NCBI RefSeq assembly: GCF_000797495.1
Contig: NZ_JTGN01000005.1
Location: forward strand, 429,107 to 493,106
Reading direction: 5' to 3'
DNA length: 64,000 nucleotides
DNA from: Robinsoniella peoriensis
GTDB lineage: Bacteria > Bacillota > Clostridia > Lachnospirales > Lachnospiraceae
Notes under the pieces: model-generated
What the model saw: only the letters and a program-made list of their open reading frames with translations
Told to the model about the DNA's origin: nothing
The model's database searches: none
Shown: one piece after another, positions 26,530 through 34,274 of the stretch
Position numbering within the stretch: position 1 is the stretch's first letter
Layout of the letters: every line of letters starts with the position of its first letter
Translations under genes and position numbers: made by a program

Positions 26530-27876
26530 TCATGACCAGGTATGTTCATCTAATGATACCCTATATTCATGCATCGATGGATTATAGACGGCATAACTGC
26601 CTTTGCCTGTATTTTTCACATAATAAAGCGCCTGATCAGCATGGCTGAAGAGGCTATAAAAATCCCTGCCGTCTTTTGGATAAAATGCAATTCCTATACT
26701 GCAGCTCAAATGAATATCATACTCTTCGAAAGAAATTTCTTTGATTCCTATTAAAATTTTATCTGCCAGTTCAGCTGCTAACTGATCTGACAACCCCGGA
26801 AGAAATGCAAGAAACTCATCTCCCCCAACTCTGCCTAGCACATCCGTAAAACGAAATTTATTTTTCATCATTGAAGCGATCTTTGATAACGTCTTATCCC
26901 CACACAAGTGACCAAACTGATCATTGACATATTTAAAGTCATCCACATCAATTAGAAATAACGCACCCTTTTCGCAATCCTTCCACTCCAGATACTCTTC
27001 CATTTTCTTCTGGGATACCGCCTTATTATAAAGCCCCGTTAGACAGTCGTTCTGGGCTTTAATTATCAGCTCCTGCCGTTCTCTCTTCTCTTCCTCTATA
27101 TCTACGATCACGCCGACTGCCCTTACAGGTCTTTTATTATTGTCATATTGTGTAGTAGCCCGAATACGGCACCAGGTGAATCTGCCCTTTGCATTTTTTA
27201 TGCGAAATTCTGTTTCTGAATAAGGAACACCCGCTGCAGTGTCCGTCATAATTGCAATAAACGCAGCCATATCATCCGGATGTATATTCGGTGACTGGGG
27301 AATCCTACTGCTAATGCCTTCCCTTATGGCAGTATAGCCAAACTTCTTACTCCAGTTCTTGGAAAAAGTCAGACTATCCGCATCCATATCCCATTCAAAG
27401 ATAATATCCGTCCCCTGATCCATAATAACCTGATGCCGCTCTAAAGAAAGCCGCAGGGCTTCCCTCTGCTTCCTCTGTTCTGTTATGTCCAACATAACAC
27501 AATATAATGTCCGTTGTCCATCTTCTCCTACAGCAAGCCTCCCTTTATCCAGTATCCACACCAGACCGCCATCCTTAATTGGTATCCGGTACTCCAACTC
27601 CAGATCATTTTTAAATGCCAGCTGGTGTTTCATTGATTCAAACACAGCGTCCCGGTCTTCTTTATATATCATTCTTGCAAATCGATTCTGAAATCTTTCC
27701 TCAATATCGTTCCTGCTATATCCGAACATCTCGAAAAAACTGTCACTCATATTAATTATCGTCAGTTCCTCATCATCCTTACATTGGTGAAGTCCACATG
27801 GAACATTCTTTGTCAAGGCAGACATCTCCCTTAACTTAGACTGAAGCTCCTGTAATGTTTCCCGTTTAAATTCCAC
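26530..27876 (-). CDS. PAS-PAS-GGDEF diguanylate cyclase
   Basis: Makes cyclic di-GMP. The 448 residues hold two PAS domains (about 20-135 and 145-265, the second with a PAC end) and a GGDEF domain (about 275-435). The active site is intact: GGDEF at 351-355 and FLIDVDDFKYVND near 307-319. An inhibitory I-site RxxD is present at R342-D345, exactly five residues before GGDEF. No membrane segment is visible, so it should be a cytosolic sensor. It stands near the EPS locus, but it is separated from it by a terminator-like hairpin and other genes. Confidence 0.95.
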   Translation of the reverse strand: MEFKRETLQELQSKLREMSALTKNVPCGLHQCKDDEELTIINMSDSFFEMFGYSRNDIEERFQNRFARMIYKEDRDAVFESMKHQLAFKNDLELEYRIPIKDGGLVWILDKGRLAVGEDGQRTLYCVMLDITEQRKQREALRLSLERHQVIMDQGTDIIFEWDMDADSLTFSKNWSKKFGYTAIREGISSRIPQSPNIHPDDMAAFIAIMTDTAAGVPYSETEFRIKNAKGRFTWCRIRATTQYDNNKRPVRAVGVIVDIEEEKRERQELIIKAQNDCLTGLYNKAVSQKKMEEYLEWKDCEKGALFLIDVDDFKYVNDQFGHLCGDKTLSKIASMMKNKFRFTDVLGRVGGDEFLAFLPGLSDQLAAELADKILIGIKEISFEEYDIHLSCSIGIAFYPKDGRDFYSLFSHADQALYYVKNTGKGSYAVYNPSMHEYRVSLDEHTWS

Positions 27877-27979
27877 TTTTGTCTCCTTCCTCTAAACATT
27901 TATTCCATTTACAATCAGTATAGAATTCAGGATTATAATTTTTTTCTTCAAAATTAGAACATGGCTGAAAGTATAGGTC

Positions 27980-28140
27980 TAGAGCGTGTATTAGAATTGC
28001 TTTCTGGCAGCTGTGCATCACACTTTGTGGGTGATTTGTCCCGGATGAAGGGCGCGTAGCGGGCTACGTAACCTGAGTTCGGGGCAAATATGCCGCAAAG
28101 TAGGACGTGCAGATGGCGGGAATGAATTTCAAACACTCTA
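27980..28140 (+). repeat. Palindromic MITE-like repeat, complete copy (A)
   Basis: About 161 bp that form an imperfect inverted repeat over their full length. The two arms of about 55 bp align as GTGT-TTAGAATTGCTTTC versus GTGTTTGAAATTCATTC, then ACTTTGTGGG versus ACTTTGCGGC. The centre is a GC-rich hairpin CGTAGCGGGCTACG. Partial copies are found at 50860-50951 and 55579-55628. It encodes no protein. The structure fits a non-autonomous mobile element or a structured RNA repeat. Confidence 0.8.
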
Positions 28141-28248
28141 TAATACTTATTTTCTATTTTAAGCTATTTTACTATAAAAGCAATACTTTAGGGAAACATA
28201 CACTTATATGACATTTAAATTCACTTAAACGACACTTCACAACACCCA

Positions 28249-29292
28249 TTAAAGCTGCATAAAAGCAATAAGCAGAACCGATATCAGCGCCATTGCACAA
28301 TATAACCATCTGTTCCAGCAAAAGACCCTGCTTCCGCCATAAGCTTCAAAGGGATAAAATGCCAGGATACGATAGATCAAAAGTATTTCTCCAATCCATG
28401 AGGCATAGTGAAAAATCAAATGAGAAGATTGAAATATCATAGATACTCCCGTTAATACAATCATAAACAACCATTCTGCTAAAGCCACCATTCCCAAATC
28501 CCTGCGGAATTCGTTCGTGTTTTCGTAGTCCCGGGGATACCAGTTGCCGCTCATTGGAAATACTCCGCTAAAAAAATTTACGATTGCAGCAACACCTGCT
28601 CCTCCATTATTCATACGAAACTGCCATTCCCTCTTACTGGACATGGCCATTATTCTGCCCACGGCGATTCTGCCAGCCAGGATTCCTGCATAGACCCCCA
28701 GAAATATCATGGGTTCTTTTATGCGGTACAAAGTTAAAAGAATCAGCAAAACATTGATCAGAAGATATGCCCCAATCTGTCTGCCGGTGCTGTCTTTACT
28801 TTCCAGTGTCTCATTGCGCACTGCCAGATAAAAATCCATCCCGATAGCCAGCCAGAATAAATTTCGAATAAACTGGGACAAGACACCCAAAACCCCCAGA
28901 TGCCGGAACATTTCCGGCAATCCAACCCTGGAAAATCCATTTTTCAGAAATAAACTCCAGGAACCGACATTGTCATCCTTTACTAATGCTGCCTGAGAGT
29001 CACATCCCTGCTCCCAAAGATGATTCGTGGTTGCCTGGTACAATTTTCTGCCAATTCCTCTCCCATGATAATCCGGGTCTACAAATGCATATTCAAAGTA
29101 CCCCGTTCTCTTCCCCTGGACTTCAGTAATTTTGTAGATAATGGCTCCTGTAATTTTTCCATCAACTACTGCTACTAATGCATGTTTTGGTTCACTTACA
29201 AACATTCCTTCAATAAAATTAAATGCCCGCTTGCCAATTTTTTTCACCTCTTTGGCTTCTTCCTGCTCCATAGTGCGAATTACAATCTCCAC
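28249..29292 (-). CDS. GNAT acetyltransferase fused to a multi-pass membrane domain
   Basis: A 347-residue protein. Residues 1-130 are a GNAT domain with the acetyl-CoA motif DPDYHGRGIGRKLYQ (72-85). From about 133 on there are five to six hydrophobic segments with a loop NWYPRDYEN (near 237), whose family I do not recognise. The start is a GTG at 29292 with AAGGAGG six bases upstream. Expression appears to be controlled by a leader peptide and terminator (29345-29454). Leader-peptide attenuation of single genes is often linked to ribosome-targeting antibiotics, so a resistance or membrane-modifying role is possible, but the substrate is unknown. Confidence 0.82.
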   Translation of the reverse strand: MEIVIRTMEQEEAKEVKKIGKRAFNFIEGMFVSEPKHALVAVVDGKITGAIIYKITEVQGKRTGYFEYAFVDPDYHGRGIGRKLYQATTNHLWEQGCDSQAALVKDDNVGSWSLFLKNGFSRVGLPEMFRHLGVLGVLSQFIRNLFWLAIGMDFYLAVRNETLESKDSTGRQIGAYLLINVLLILLTLYRIKEPMIFLGVYAGILAGRIAVGRIMAMSSKREWQFRMNNGGAGVAAIVNFFSGVFPMSGNWYPRDYENTNEFRRDLGMVALAEWLFMIVLTGVSMIFQSSHLIFHYASWIGEILLIYRILAFYPFEAYGGSRVFCWNRWLYCAMALISVLLIAFMQL

Positions 29293-29344
29293 TGATTTCC
29301 TCCTTTTTCATTCCACGTTTTTTAGTAGATGCCCAATGGGAACG

Positions 29345-29385
29345 CAAAAAGGCATAGCCTGTATCTTCCCTTACAAGCCATGCCT
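29345..29385 (-). terminator. Intrinsic terminator (attenuator) upstream of GNAT-fusion gene
   Basis: On the minus strand AGGCATGGCTTGTA and TACAGGCTATGCCT form a 14-bp stem with two G-U pairs and an 8-base loop, followed by TTTTT. It lies 53 bases before the GTG start of the GNAT gene and seven bases after the stop codon of the leader ORF. This is the layout of transcription attenuation. Confidence 0.85.
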
Positions 29386-29391
29386 GATTAT

Positions 29392-29454
29392 TTATTTGTG
29401 GTTGACCCATATGAATATGATCCAAAAGGCAGCGTCTGATACGGCGTTGTCCAT
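29392..29454 (-). CDS. 20-residue leader peptide MDNAVSDAAFWIIFIWVNHK
   Basis: ATG at 29454 with AAGGAGG five bases before it, stop TAA at 29394-29392. It stands about 25 bases downstream of the predicted transcription start and directly before an intrinsic terminator. Two Trp residues and a hydrophobic stretch FWIIFIW could form a stalling sequence. Ribosome stalling here would be expected to alter folding of the following terminator and permit GNAT expression; the inducing condition (antibiotic or amino acid) is unknown. Confidence 0.8.
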   Translation of the reverse strand: MDNAVSDAAFWIIFIWVNHK

Positions 29455-29483
29455 AGGTCCCTCCTTGTGGTTTATTTACTAAA

Positions 29484-29512
29484 AGTATATAAAAGCTTTC
29501 TCTTACTGTCAA
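29484..29512 (-). promoter_or_regulatory. Strong promoter of leader peptide and GNAT-fusion gene
   Basis: Minus strand TTGACA (29512-29507), a 17-base spacer, TATACT (29489-29484). Near-perfect sigma-A consensus, which fits a transcript that is made constitutively and then attenuated. Confidence 0.88.
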
Positions 29513-29520
29513 GAAAAGTT

Positions 29521-29913
29521 TAATCCGTTCAGTTGGTTACAATAAGATCACTTTCACAAACATTGCAGCAGAGAAACCATAACCACTGCCCAGGCTTCAC
29601 AGTTTATCATTTAAGAAAAATACAATAGCGAATAATGTCAAACATTTATTGATAATTTTTAGTTTACACACAGTTTTATATATTTTACATAATATTACAT
29701 ATTTTAATTATACAGTTTATATTGTATTTATATTATATATTTATTATATTTTATACAGTTTATAATATATTATAAATTTAAATAGTGTATGAAATACTTT
29801 TTTAAAACTATTTAAATTAGACATTGACATGTTTTTCCATATAATATACTATTAATTTATAAGGTATAAAACTTTAATCATTCTTCTGCCCACAATGAAA
29901 TGGAGGGAATCTA
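29521..29913. other. AT-rich intergenic region upstream of corrinoid methyltransferase genes
   Basis: No gene. From about 29640 to 29880 it is almost only A and T, with short palindromes such as TTTATAATATATTATAAA and two copies of TATACAGTTTATA. A possible promoter is TTGACA (29824-29829) with TATACT (29845-29850) at a 15-base spacing. GGAGGGAATCTA precedes the ATG of the next gene. No riboswitch or DnaA-box cluster was seen. Confidence 0.5.
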
Positions 29914-31176
29914 ATGAAAAGCATGGAAGCAAGCAGTTACAGTGAAAAATTAGAGCGATTGGACCGGTGCACCAGATTAGAAAAGGTCGACCGTGTACCA
30001 ATCGGAGCGGCAACACTGTATTTTCCAGCAAAATATTCTGGTATCTCATATGAAGACATGTATTATGACCAGGATAAGTACATGAAGGCCTCAACTAAGT
30101 TTGCAAAGGATTTCAATTGGGATGCAGCATGTATGCTTCGCTCATTTGAGTCTGTGACACTGGGTTTGGCACTTGCAGGAACAGATCCGGAAACTGCGGT
30201 AAATGCAGCAGCTGCTTCTGTTCTGGGCGGCGGATTTGCACATGACATTCTAAAAGACAATTATTCATCCCAACCCGGCAGAGAGGTTCCACCCTATGTG
30301 GAATCACAATTTAAAATCAAAAGTCCGGTCATGAGCGTTGAAGAATATGACGAATTTATTGACGATCCTTTTGGCTTCCTTAATAATAAGGTAGTTCCAC
30401 GGGTATATGGCTCATTAAGCAGACCTGGCAGCAGTGAATCAACAACTGCCCTCATAAAATTTGGCATGAAGCTGGGTCCTGCATTGGGGGATTTACAAAC
30501 CTTTACTCAGGAAATGAAAGACGTAAACTGCCCGCCATGGTATATGGCACTTAATCCAAATCCACTGGATGCACTTGGAGCATTTCTCAGAGATTTTGAT
30601 CAGGTTATTTATGATCTCCGGCGTGTTCCGGATAAGGTTCATAAGATTTGTGCGGCTCTGGCTCCGGTACTATTGGCTGTTGGAAAAGCTACGGGAGAGA
30701 TTTCATATCAGCTGACGGGCTCCAGGAGGGTATTCTGTCCGGTCTGGTATAACAGCTTCCTGTCAGAAAAACAGTTCCGTGAATTTCATTGGCCATATCT
30801 CAAGTACATTTGTGAAGAACTCATCAAAGCAGATTTTACACCACTCCTTTCTCTGCAGGGCAGTTATGACCATTTGTTGGATACACTTCTTGAACTGCCG
30901 GCCGGTAAAGCAATTGCCTGGTTTGACCGGACAGACCCTATAAAGGCAAAACAAGTCATTGGAGAGCACATGTGTATCGCAGGCGGTATATCACCGGCGC
31001 TTTTAATTGGTGGCACTGTTAAAGAAGTTGATACACGGGTAAAAGAACTTTTAGACGAAATGAAAACTGCGTCCGGGTTCATATTTACCCTTCCGTTTAA
31101 CGCCATAGGTCCTGCAAAAATCGAAAATGTTGCCGCAATGACTGACGCTGTCCACAACTATGGTATCTACCGGTAG
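29914..31176 (+). CDS. Uroporphyrinogen decarboxylase-family corrinoid methyltransferase
   Basis: A 420-residue TIM-barrel protein of the URO-D/MtaA/CmuA family. The N-terminal RVPIGAATLYFP region and the C-terminal CIAGGISPALLIGGT segment (His/Cys-type zinc site region near 355) fit methyltransferases that move a methyl group between a substrate and a corrinoid protein. It is longer than the usual MtaA protein (about 340). The next gene is the corrinoid protein, so the two should act together in demethylating an unknown methylated compound. True heme-pathway HemE is unlikely because of this partner and the divergence. Confidence 0.85.
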   Translation: MKSMEASSYSEKLERLDRCTRLEKVDRVPIGAATLYFPAKYSGISYEDMYYDQDKYMKASTKFAKDFNWDAACMLRSFESVTLGLALAGTDPETAVNAAAASVLGGGFAHDILKDNYSSQPGREVPPYVESQFKIKSPVMSVEEYDEFIDDPFGFLNNKVVPRVYGSLSRPGSSESTTALIKFGMKLGPALGDLQTFTQEMKDVNCPPWYMALNPNPLDALGAFLRDFDQVIYDLRRVPDKVHKICAALAPVLLAVGKATGEISYQLTGSRRVFCPVWYNSFLSEKQFREFHWPYLKYICEELIKADFTPLLSLQGSYDHLLDTLLELPAGKAIAWFDRTDPIKAKQVIGEHMCIAGGISPALLIGGTVKEVDTRVKELLDEMKTASGFIFTLPFNAIGPAKIENVAAMTDAVHNYGIYR

Positions 31177-31188
31177 ACCTCATACATA

Positions 31189-31400
31189 AATCAATTCGTT
31201 ATTGGATCTCATACACAAACTAATTTGTTATTGGTTCCTATCTAATTCGTTATTGGATTTCATATCAGACTAATTCGTTATTGGATTTCATATCAGACTA
31301 ATTCGTTATTGGATTGCACACCAAACTATTCGTTATTGGATCTCACACCAAACTAATTCGTCATTGAATCCCATACCATACTAATTCGTTATTTCATTAA
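31189..31400 (+). repeat. 28-bp tandem repeat, eight units, between methyltransferase and corrinoid protein genes
   Basis: Eight imperfect units with core AATTCGTTATTGGAT begin at 31193, 31222, 31244, 31272, 31300, 31327, 31355 and 31383; the step is 28 in most cases (22-29 range). Units 3 and 4 are identical over 28 bases (core plus TTCATATCAGA). The array fills nearly all of the gap between the two genes, ending about 36 bases before the corrinoid protein start. Function unknown; see findings. Confidence 0.92.
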
Positions 31401-31435
31401 TAGTAACTATGAATCGTTTTCAAAGGAGGTTAATT

Positions 31436-32080
31436 ATGATTGATTTAGCCACACTAACAAGAGCTCTCGGGGAGCTTGATGAAGAAAAAGTTCTCTCCAT
31501 GCTCAATGAATTCGCTGCTGGAAACCCAACTAAAGCAGAAGCAAACAAAGCCATAGAAGCCTGCCAGAAAGGAATGGCAGTTGTCGGAGAGCAGTTCGAA
31601 ACCGGTGCATATTATGTTGGCGATCTGATGTTTGCCGGAGAAGTGCTGTCAGAAGCGATTAAAATTCTGGAACCCATCATTGGCTCCGATTCCAGTGAAA
31701 AAGTCGGTAAAATTGTCTTGGGAACCGTCCATGAAGATCTGCATGATATTGGAAAAAATATCTTTAAAAGTATGGCGGAAGCTTCCGGTTTCGAAGTATA
31801 TGATCTTGGCATTGATGTGCCCGTCAGTTCCTTTGTGGAAAAAGTACTTGAAGTAAAACCTGAGATAGTGGGACTGAGCGGAGTCCTCACTCTGGCAATC
31901 GATTCCATGAAAGATACCATCGACGGGCTGAAGGATGCCGGCATTAGAGATGATGTTAAAGTCACAATTGGAGGCGCATGTGCCAGTTATGACACTATGG
32001 TGGTAACGGGTGCGGATGCTTGGTCTAATAATGCGGCGGAAACGGTAAATGTCTGTTTGGACTGGGTGCGGGGGGCTTAG
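31436..32080 (+). CDS. Corrinoid (B12-binding) methyltransferase protein
   Basis: A 214-residue methyl carrier of the MtaC/MtmC/MttC type. The N-terminal helical cap (about 1-85) is followed by the cobalamin-binding Rossmann domain with the signature D101LHDIG106, H103 being the lower axial ligand of cobalt. GLSGVLTLAIDSMK (near 145) and GGACAS are further family motifs. The ATG at 31436 has AAAGGAGG nine bases upstream; a longer reading frame from 31409 has no such site. It works with the URO-D-type methyltransferase encoded upstream. Confidence 0.94.
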   Translation: MIDLATLTRALGELDEEKVLSMLNEFAAGNPTKAEANKAIEACQKGMAVVGEQFETGAYYVGDLMFAGEVLSEAIKILEPIIGSDSSEKVGKIVLGTVHEDLHDIGKNIFKSMAEASGFEVYDLGIDVPVSSFVEKVLEVKPEIVGLSGVLTLAIDSMKDTIDGLKDAGIRDDVKVTIGGACASYDTMVVTGADAWSNNAAETVNVCLDWVRGA

Positions 32081-32169
32081 ATTTGAACGAGAATTAAGAA
32101 TTTAAGATCGGATTTCTCAGGTAATTGAGATTATAATTTTTTATTTCAGATCAATATTGTTTTTATAAA

Positions 32170-32197
32170 AAGGCTGACAGCGGAATCTGCCAGCCTT
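32170..32197. terminator. Hairpin, possible terminator
   Basis: AAGGCTG and CAGCCTT pair, with a further CAG/CTG after one mismatch. The T-run (CCTTTTTATAAAAA) is on the minus-strand side and not downstream of the corrinoid gene, so its direction is unclear. It may still end the rightward methyltransferase transcript weakly. Confidence 0.4.
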
Positions 32198-32260
32198 ATG
32201 CTGTAGACAGAATTATTTTTATCTGTGCAAGAGTAAACCCTTCCAGGGGCTATGAGAGCA

Positions 32261-32292
32261 AATTTCATTAATTTCAGGAAATTAATGAAATT
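32261..32292. repeat. Perfect 15-bp palindrome with 2-base centre
   Basis: AATTTCATTAATTTC, AG, then its exact reverse complement. AT-rich without a T-run after it, so more like a protein binding site than a terminator. Part of the right arm plus CTCT recurs at 32319-32330. Confidence 0.6.
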
Positions 32293-32350
32293 CTCTTAAA
32301 GGAAGCTTGAAAATCCAATGAAATTCTCTATGAAAAAAGATATACGGTGC

Positions 32351-32379
32351 TTCACTTTCACTTACTACTCTGATATACT
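32351..32379 (+). promoter_or_regulatory. Candidate promoter of M23 gene
   Basis: TTCACT (32351-32356), 17 bases, TATACT (32374-32379) with an upstream TG forming an extended -10. Confidence 0.6.
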
Positions 32380-32419
32380 TTAATTAAACTAAAATAAGTC
32401 TGTGAAAGGGGTTGTTGAT

Positions 32420-32467
32420 ATGAGTTTAATAATTCTTGAACTTTTCATGTTAAAGTATGGGATTTGA
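32420..32467 (+). CDS. Candidate leader peptide MSLIILELFMLKYGI
   Basis: A 15-codon frame with AAAGGGG eight bases upstream, about 35 bases after the predicted transcription start. It is followed three bases later by a 9-bp hairpin (32470-32491; TTATTTGAT and ATCAAATAA) and TTTT. This is like attenuation, but the hairpin is weak (AT only), so the case is thin. Confidence 0.35.
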   Translation: MSLIILELFMLKYGI

Positions 32468-32534
32468 GATTATTTGATTGATATCAAATAATTTTCCATT
32501 GAATTAGGAAATCCGTATAAAGGAGAAATTTCAT

Positions 32535-33284
32535 ATGAATAAACGACTTCTAGGACAGGCTGTATTGCAAGTTATCGGCTTATATTATGCAAAAATTAAG
32601 TATCGAAAAAAAGATATTGATCCCATAGATGATTATGTGCCAAAAGTAGAGTATGCATTGCCATTCGATGGAGAATGGTATATAGGAAATGGCGGTGTTA
32701 CTAAAAACACATCCCACTCGTGGGAAATCTTACCACAACGTTTTGCTTATGATTTCTTTATCGTGGATGAAAATGGGGAGAGCTGCCAAGGCGATAAAAA
32801 GGATTTGCATAGTTATTATTGTTATGGAAAAGACATTCTTGCCCCTGCCGACGGCATAGTTATCTCAGTAAAAAATAACTTCCCTGATTGCCGCATAATG
32901 AACGATGGGCAGCCCGACCCAGACACACCTGATATTGGCGGTAATCGAATTATTATAAAACACTCGCCAAATGAATATAGTACCATTTGTCATCTTATGC
33001 CTGGGAGTGTAAAAGTACAAAAAGGGCAGACTGTAAAAAGAAGTGATGTTGTCGCTCAGTGCGGTAACTCTGGTAATACGACAGAACCCCACATTCACTT
33101 TCAGGTGCAGGACACTGCCCATTTTTATTCTTGCATTGGCTTACCTGTCTATTTTTGTAATATTCAAAAAAGGCTCTATGCCAAGTACAATATAGTTGAT
33201 ACACGCCCGCTGCCAGAAAAAGAAGATATAAAAGATGGATATATCCATCGGGGATTATTGGTAAAGAATTTTGGAAATAAATAA
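32535..33284 (+). CDS. M23-family metallopeptidase-like protein
   Basis: A 249-residue LytM/M23-type protein. The zinc site elements seen are D73 in QRFAYDF, H153 in CHLMPGSV and the H186-x-H188 pair in EPHIHFQV; H61 in NTSHSWE is also conserved in the subgroup with QRYAYDF. Members cut peptidoglycan peptide bridges. No signal peptide or clear membrane helix is visible, which is odd for a wall hydrolase. AAAGGAG precedes the ATG. It is followed 21 bases later by a GNAT gene, likely in one transcript. Confidence 0.85.
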   Translation: MNKRLLGQAVLQVIGLYYAKIKYRKKDIDPIDDYVPKVEYALPFDGEWYIGNGGVTKNTSHSWEILPQRFAYDFFIVDENGESCQGDKKDLHSYYCYGKDILAPADGIVISVKNNFPDCRIMNDGQPDPDTPDIGGNRIIIKHSPNEYSTICHLMPGSVKVQKGQTVKRSDVVAQCGNSGNTTEPHIHFQVQDTAHFYSCIGLPVYFCNIQKRLYAKYNIVDTRPLPEKEDIKDGYIHRGLLVKNFGNK

Positions 33285-33305
33285 TGTGCGTGAGGAGATA
33301 TACAT

Positions 33306-33758
33306 ATGGAAATAAAAATCATTGAAAGTAACAAAAAAGACTTTCTCGATTTGTTGCTTTTAGCAGACGAACAGGAAAGCATGATTGATAAATATTTAGA
33401 TAGAGGAAACCTTTTTGCACTATATGATGACGGATTAAAAAGTATCTGCGTTGTAACTGACGAGGGAAACGGTATTTATGAACTTCAAAATTTGGCAACT
33501 TACGAGCAAGTTCAAGGAAAAGGGTATGGAAAAAAGTTAGTTAGCCACATATCCCGTTATTACAAAGATAAAGGTACAACGTTATCTGTCGGCACCGGAG
33601 ACATCCCCTGGATCATCTCGTTTTACGAATGCTGCGGATTTATTTTATCGCACCGTCTTGAAAATTACTTTATAGAACATTATGATCAACCGATGTTTGA
33701 TTCAGGTATTCAGTTAAAAGATAAAGTTTATCTCAAAATGGATTTAGGTGTAGTGTAA
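33306..33758 (+). CDS. GNAT-family N-acetyltransferase
   Basis: A 150-residue single-domain acetyltransferase. The acetyl-CoA-binding motif is VQGKGYGKKLVSHI (about 68-81), followed by WIISFYECCGFILSHR, the usual beta6-beta7 end. Similar to YvbK-type proteins of Bacillota. Substrate unknown. Co-transcribed with the M23 gene. Confidence 0.85.
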   Translation: MEIKIIESNKKDFLDLLLLADEQESMIDKYLDRGNLFALYDDGLKSICVVTDEGNGIYELQNLATYEQVQGKGYGKKLVSHISRYYKDKGTTLSVGTGDIPWIISFYECCGFILSHRLENYFIEHYDQPMFDSGIQLKDKVYLKMDLGVV

Positions 33759-33762
33759 GAAT

Positions 33763-34240
33763 AGTGCGTGAGCGACTTTTTCGGAGTAACAACAGATTAC
33801 ATTTTAAAAGGAATTGAGCCAGTGCCAATGAAGGCCAAAAAAGCAAAGAACTTACAAGTAAAGTGCTTTATATTGCCTCAACAGCCTTTATTGCTATTGG
33901 GCTGTTTTGCGCTTTTGGTAGATGGTATGAAGAACAAACTATGGAAGCGGTGTGGGGTTCAAAGATTATTCAAACAGTGGGGATTGCCGGCTATTTTATT
34001 GGGAAAATACTGTCGACAGAAAAAGCACCATTTTATGTTGATTGGTTTAATATAGTTGGTATTGCTTTTATGCCATGTTCTATAATAACTGGATATATTT
34101 CAATACTTGTTTTTAATCAAGGGTGGATTGCATCCTATCCGATTGATACAATCCATACTTTAATTTTTAGCGTAGTATTATTTGTGGTCTTAGTTATGCG
34201 TTTTATCTTTATAAAAAAACAAAAGCAATCTACGCAGTAA
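33763..34240 (+). pseudogene. Broken XRE-family regulator with membrane tail
   Basis: The first frame begins SDFFGVTTDYILKGIEP, the usual end of an XRE helix-turn-helix domain, so the N-terminal part of the HTH is missing. After a one-base shift near 33825-33850 the frame continues as a membrane tail (ELTSKVLYIASTAF, then three hydrophobic segments) to 34240. Both parts belong to one known gene type. The 5' deletion meets the end of the GNAT gene. Confidence 0.75.
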
Positions 34241-34274
34241 TAAATTCAGTTTGAGAATTTTATAATTACATTTA

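Larger units (their letters stand above)
32081..32534. other. Intergenic region before M23 gene
   Basis: No full gene. It holds a hairpin (32170-32197), a perfect 15-bp palindrome (32261-32292) whose right arm ATGAAATTCTC recurs at 32319, a promoter (32351-32379), a 15-codon leader frame (32420-32467) and a second hairpin (32470-32491). Confidence 0.6.

Noticed and set aside
27954..28136. 60-codon frame overlapping the palindromic repeat
   Set aside because: The same DNA recurs as non-coding partial repeats elsewhere in the window; the frame is a by-product of the repeat.
29640..29880. Very AT-rich stretch as a replication origin or attachment site
   Set aside because: No DnaA-box cluster, no dnaA/repA gene, no integrase or tRNA next to it. 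Treated as an AT-rich upstream region.
31189..31400. Short repeats at regular distance, like a CRISPR array
   Set aside because: The whole 28-bp unit is conserved, with no unique spacers, no cas genes, and it lies inside an operon gap. It is a tandem repeat.
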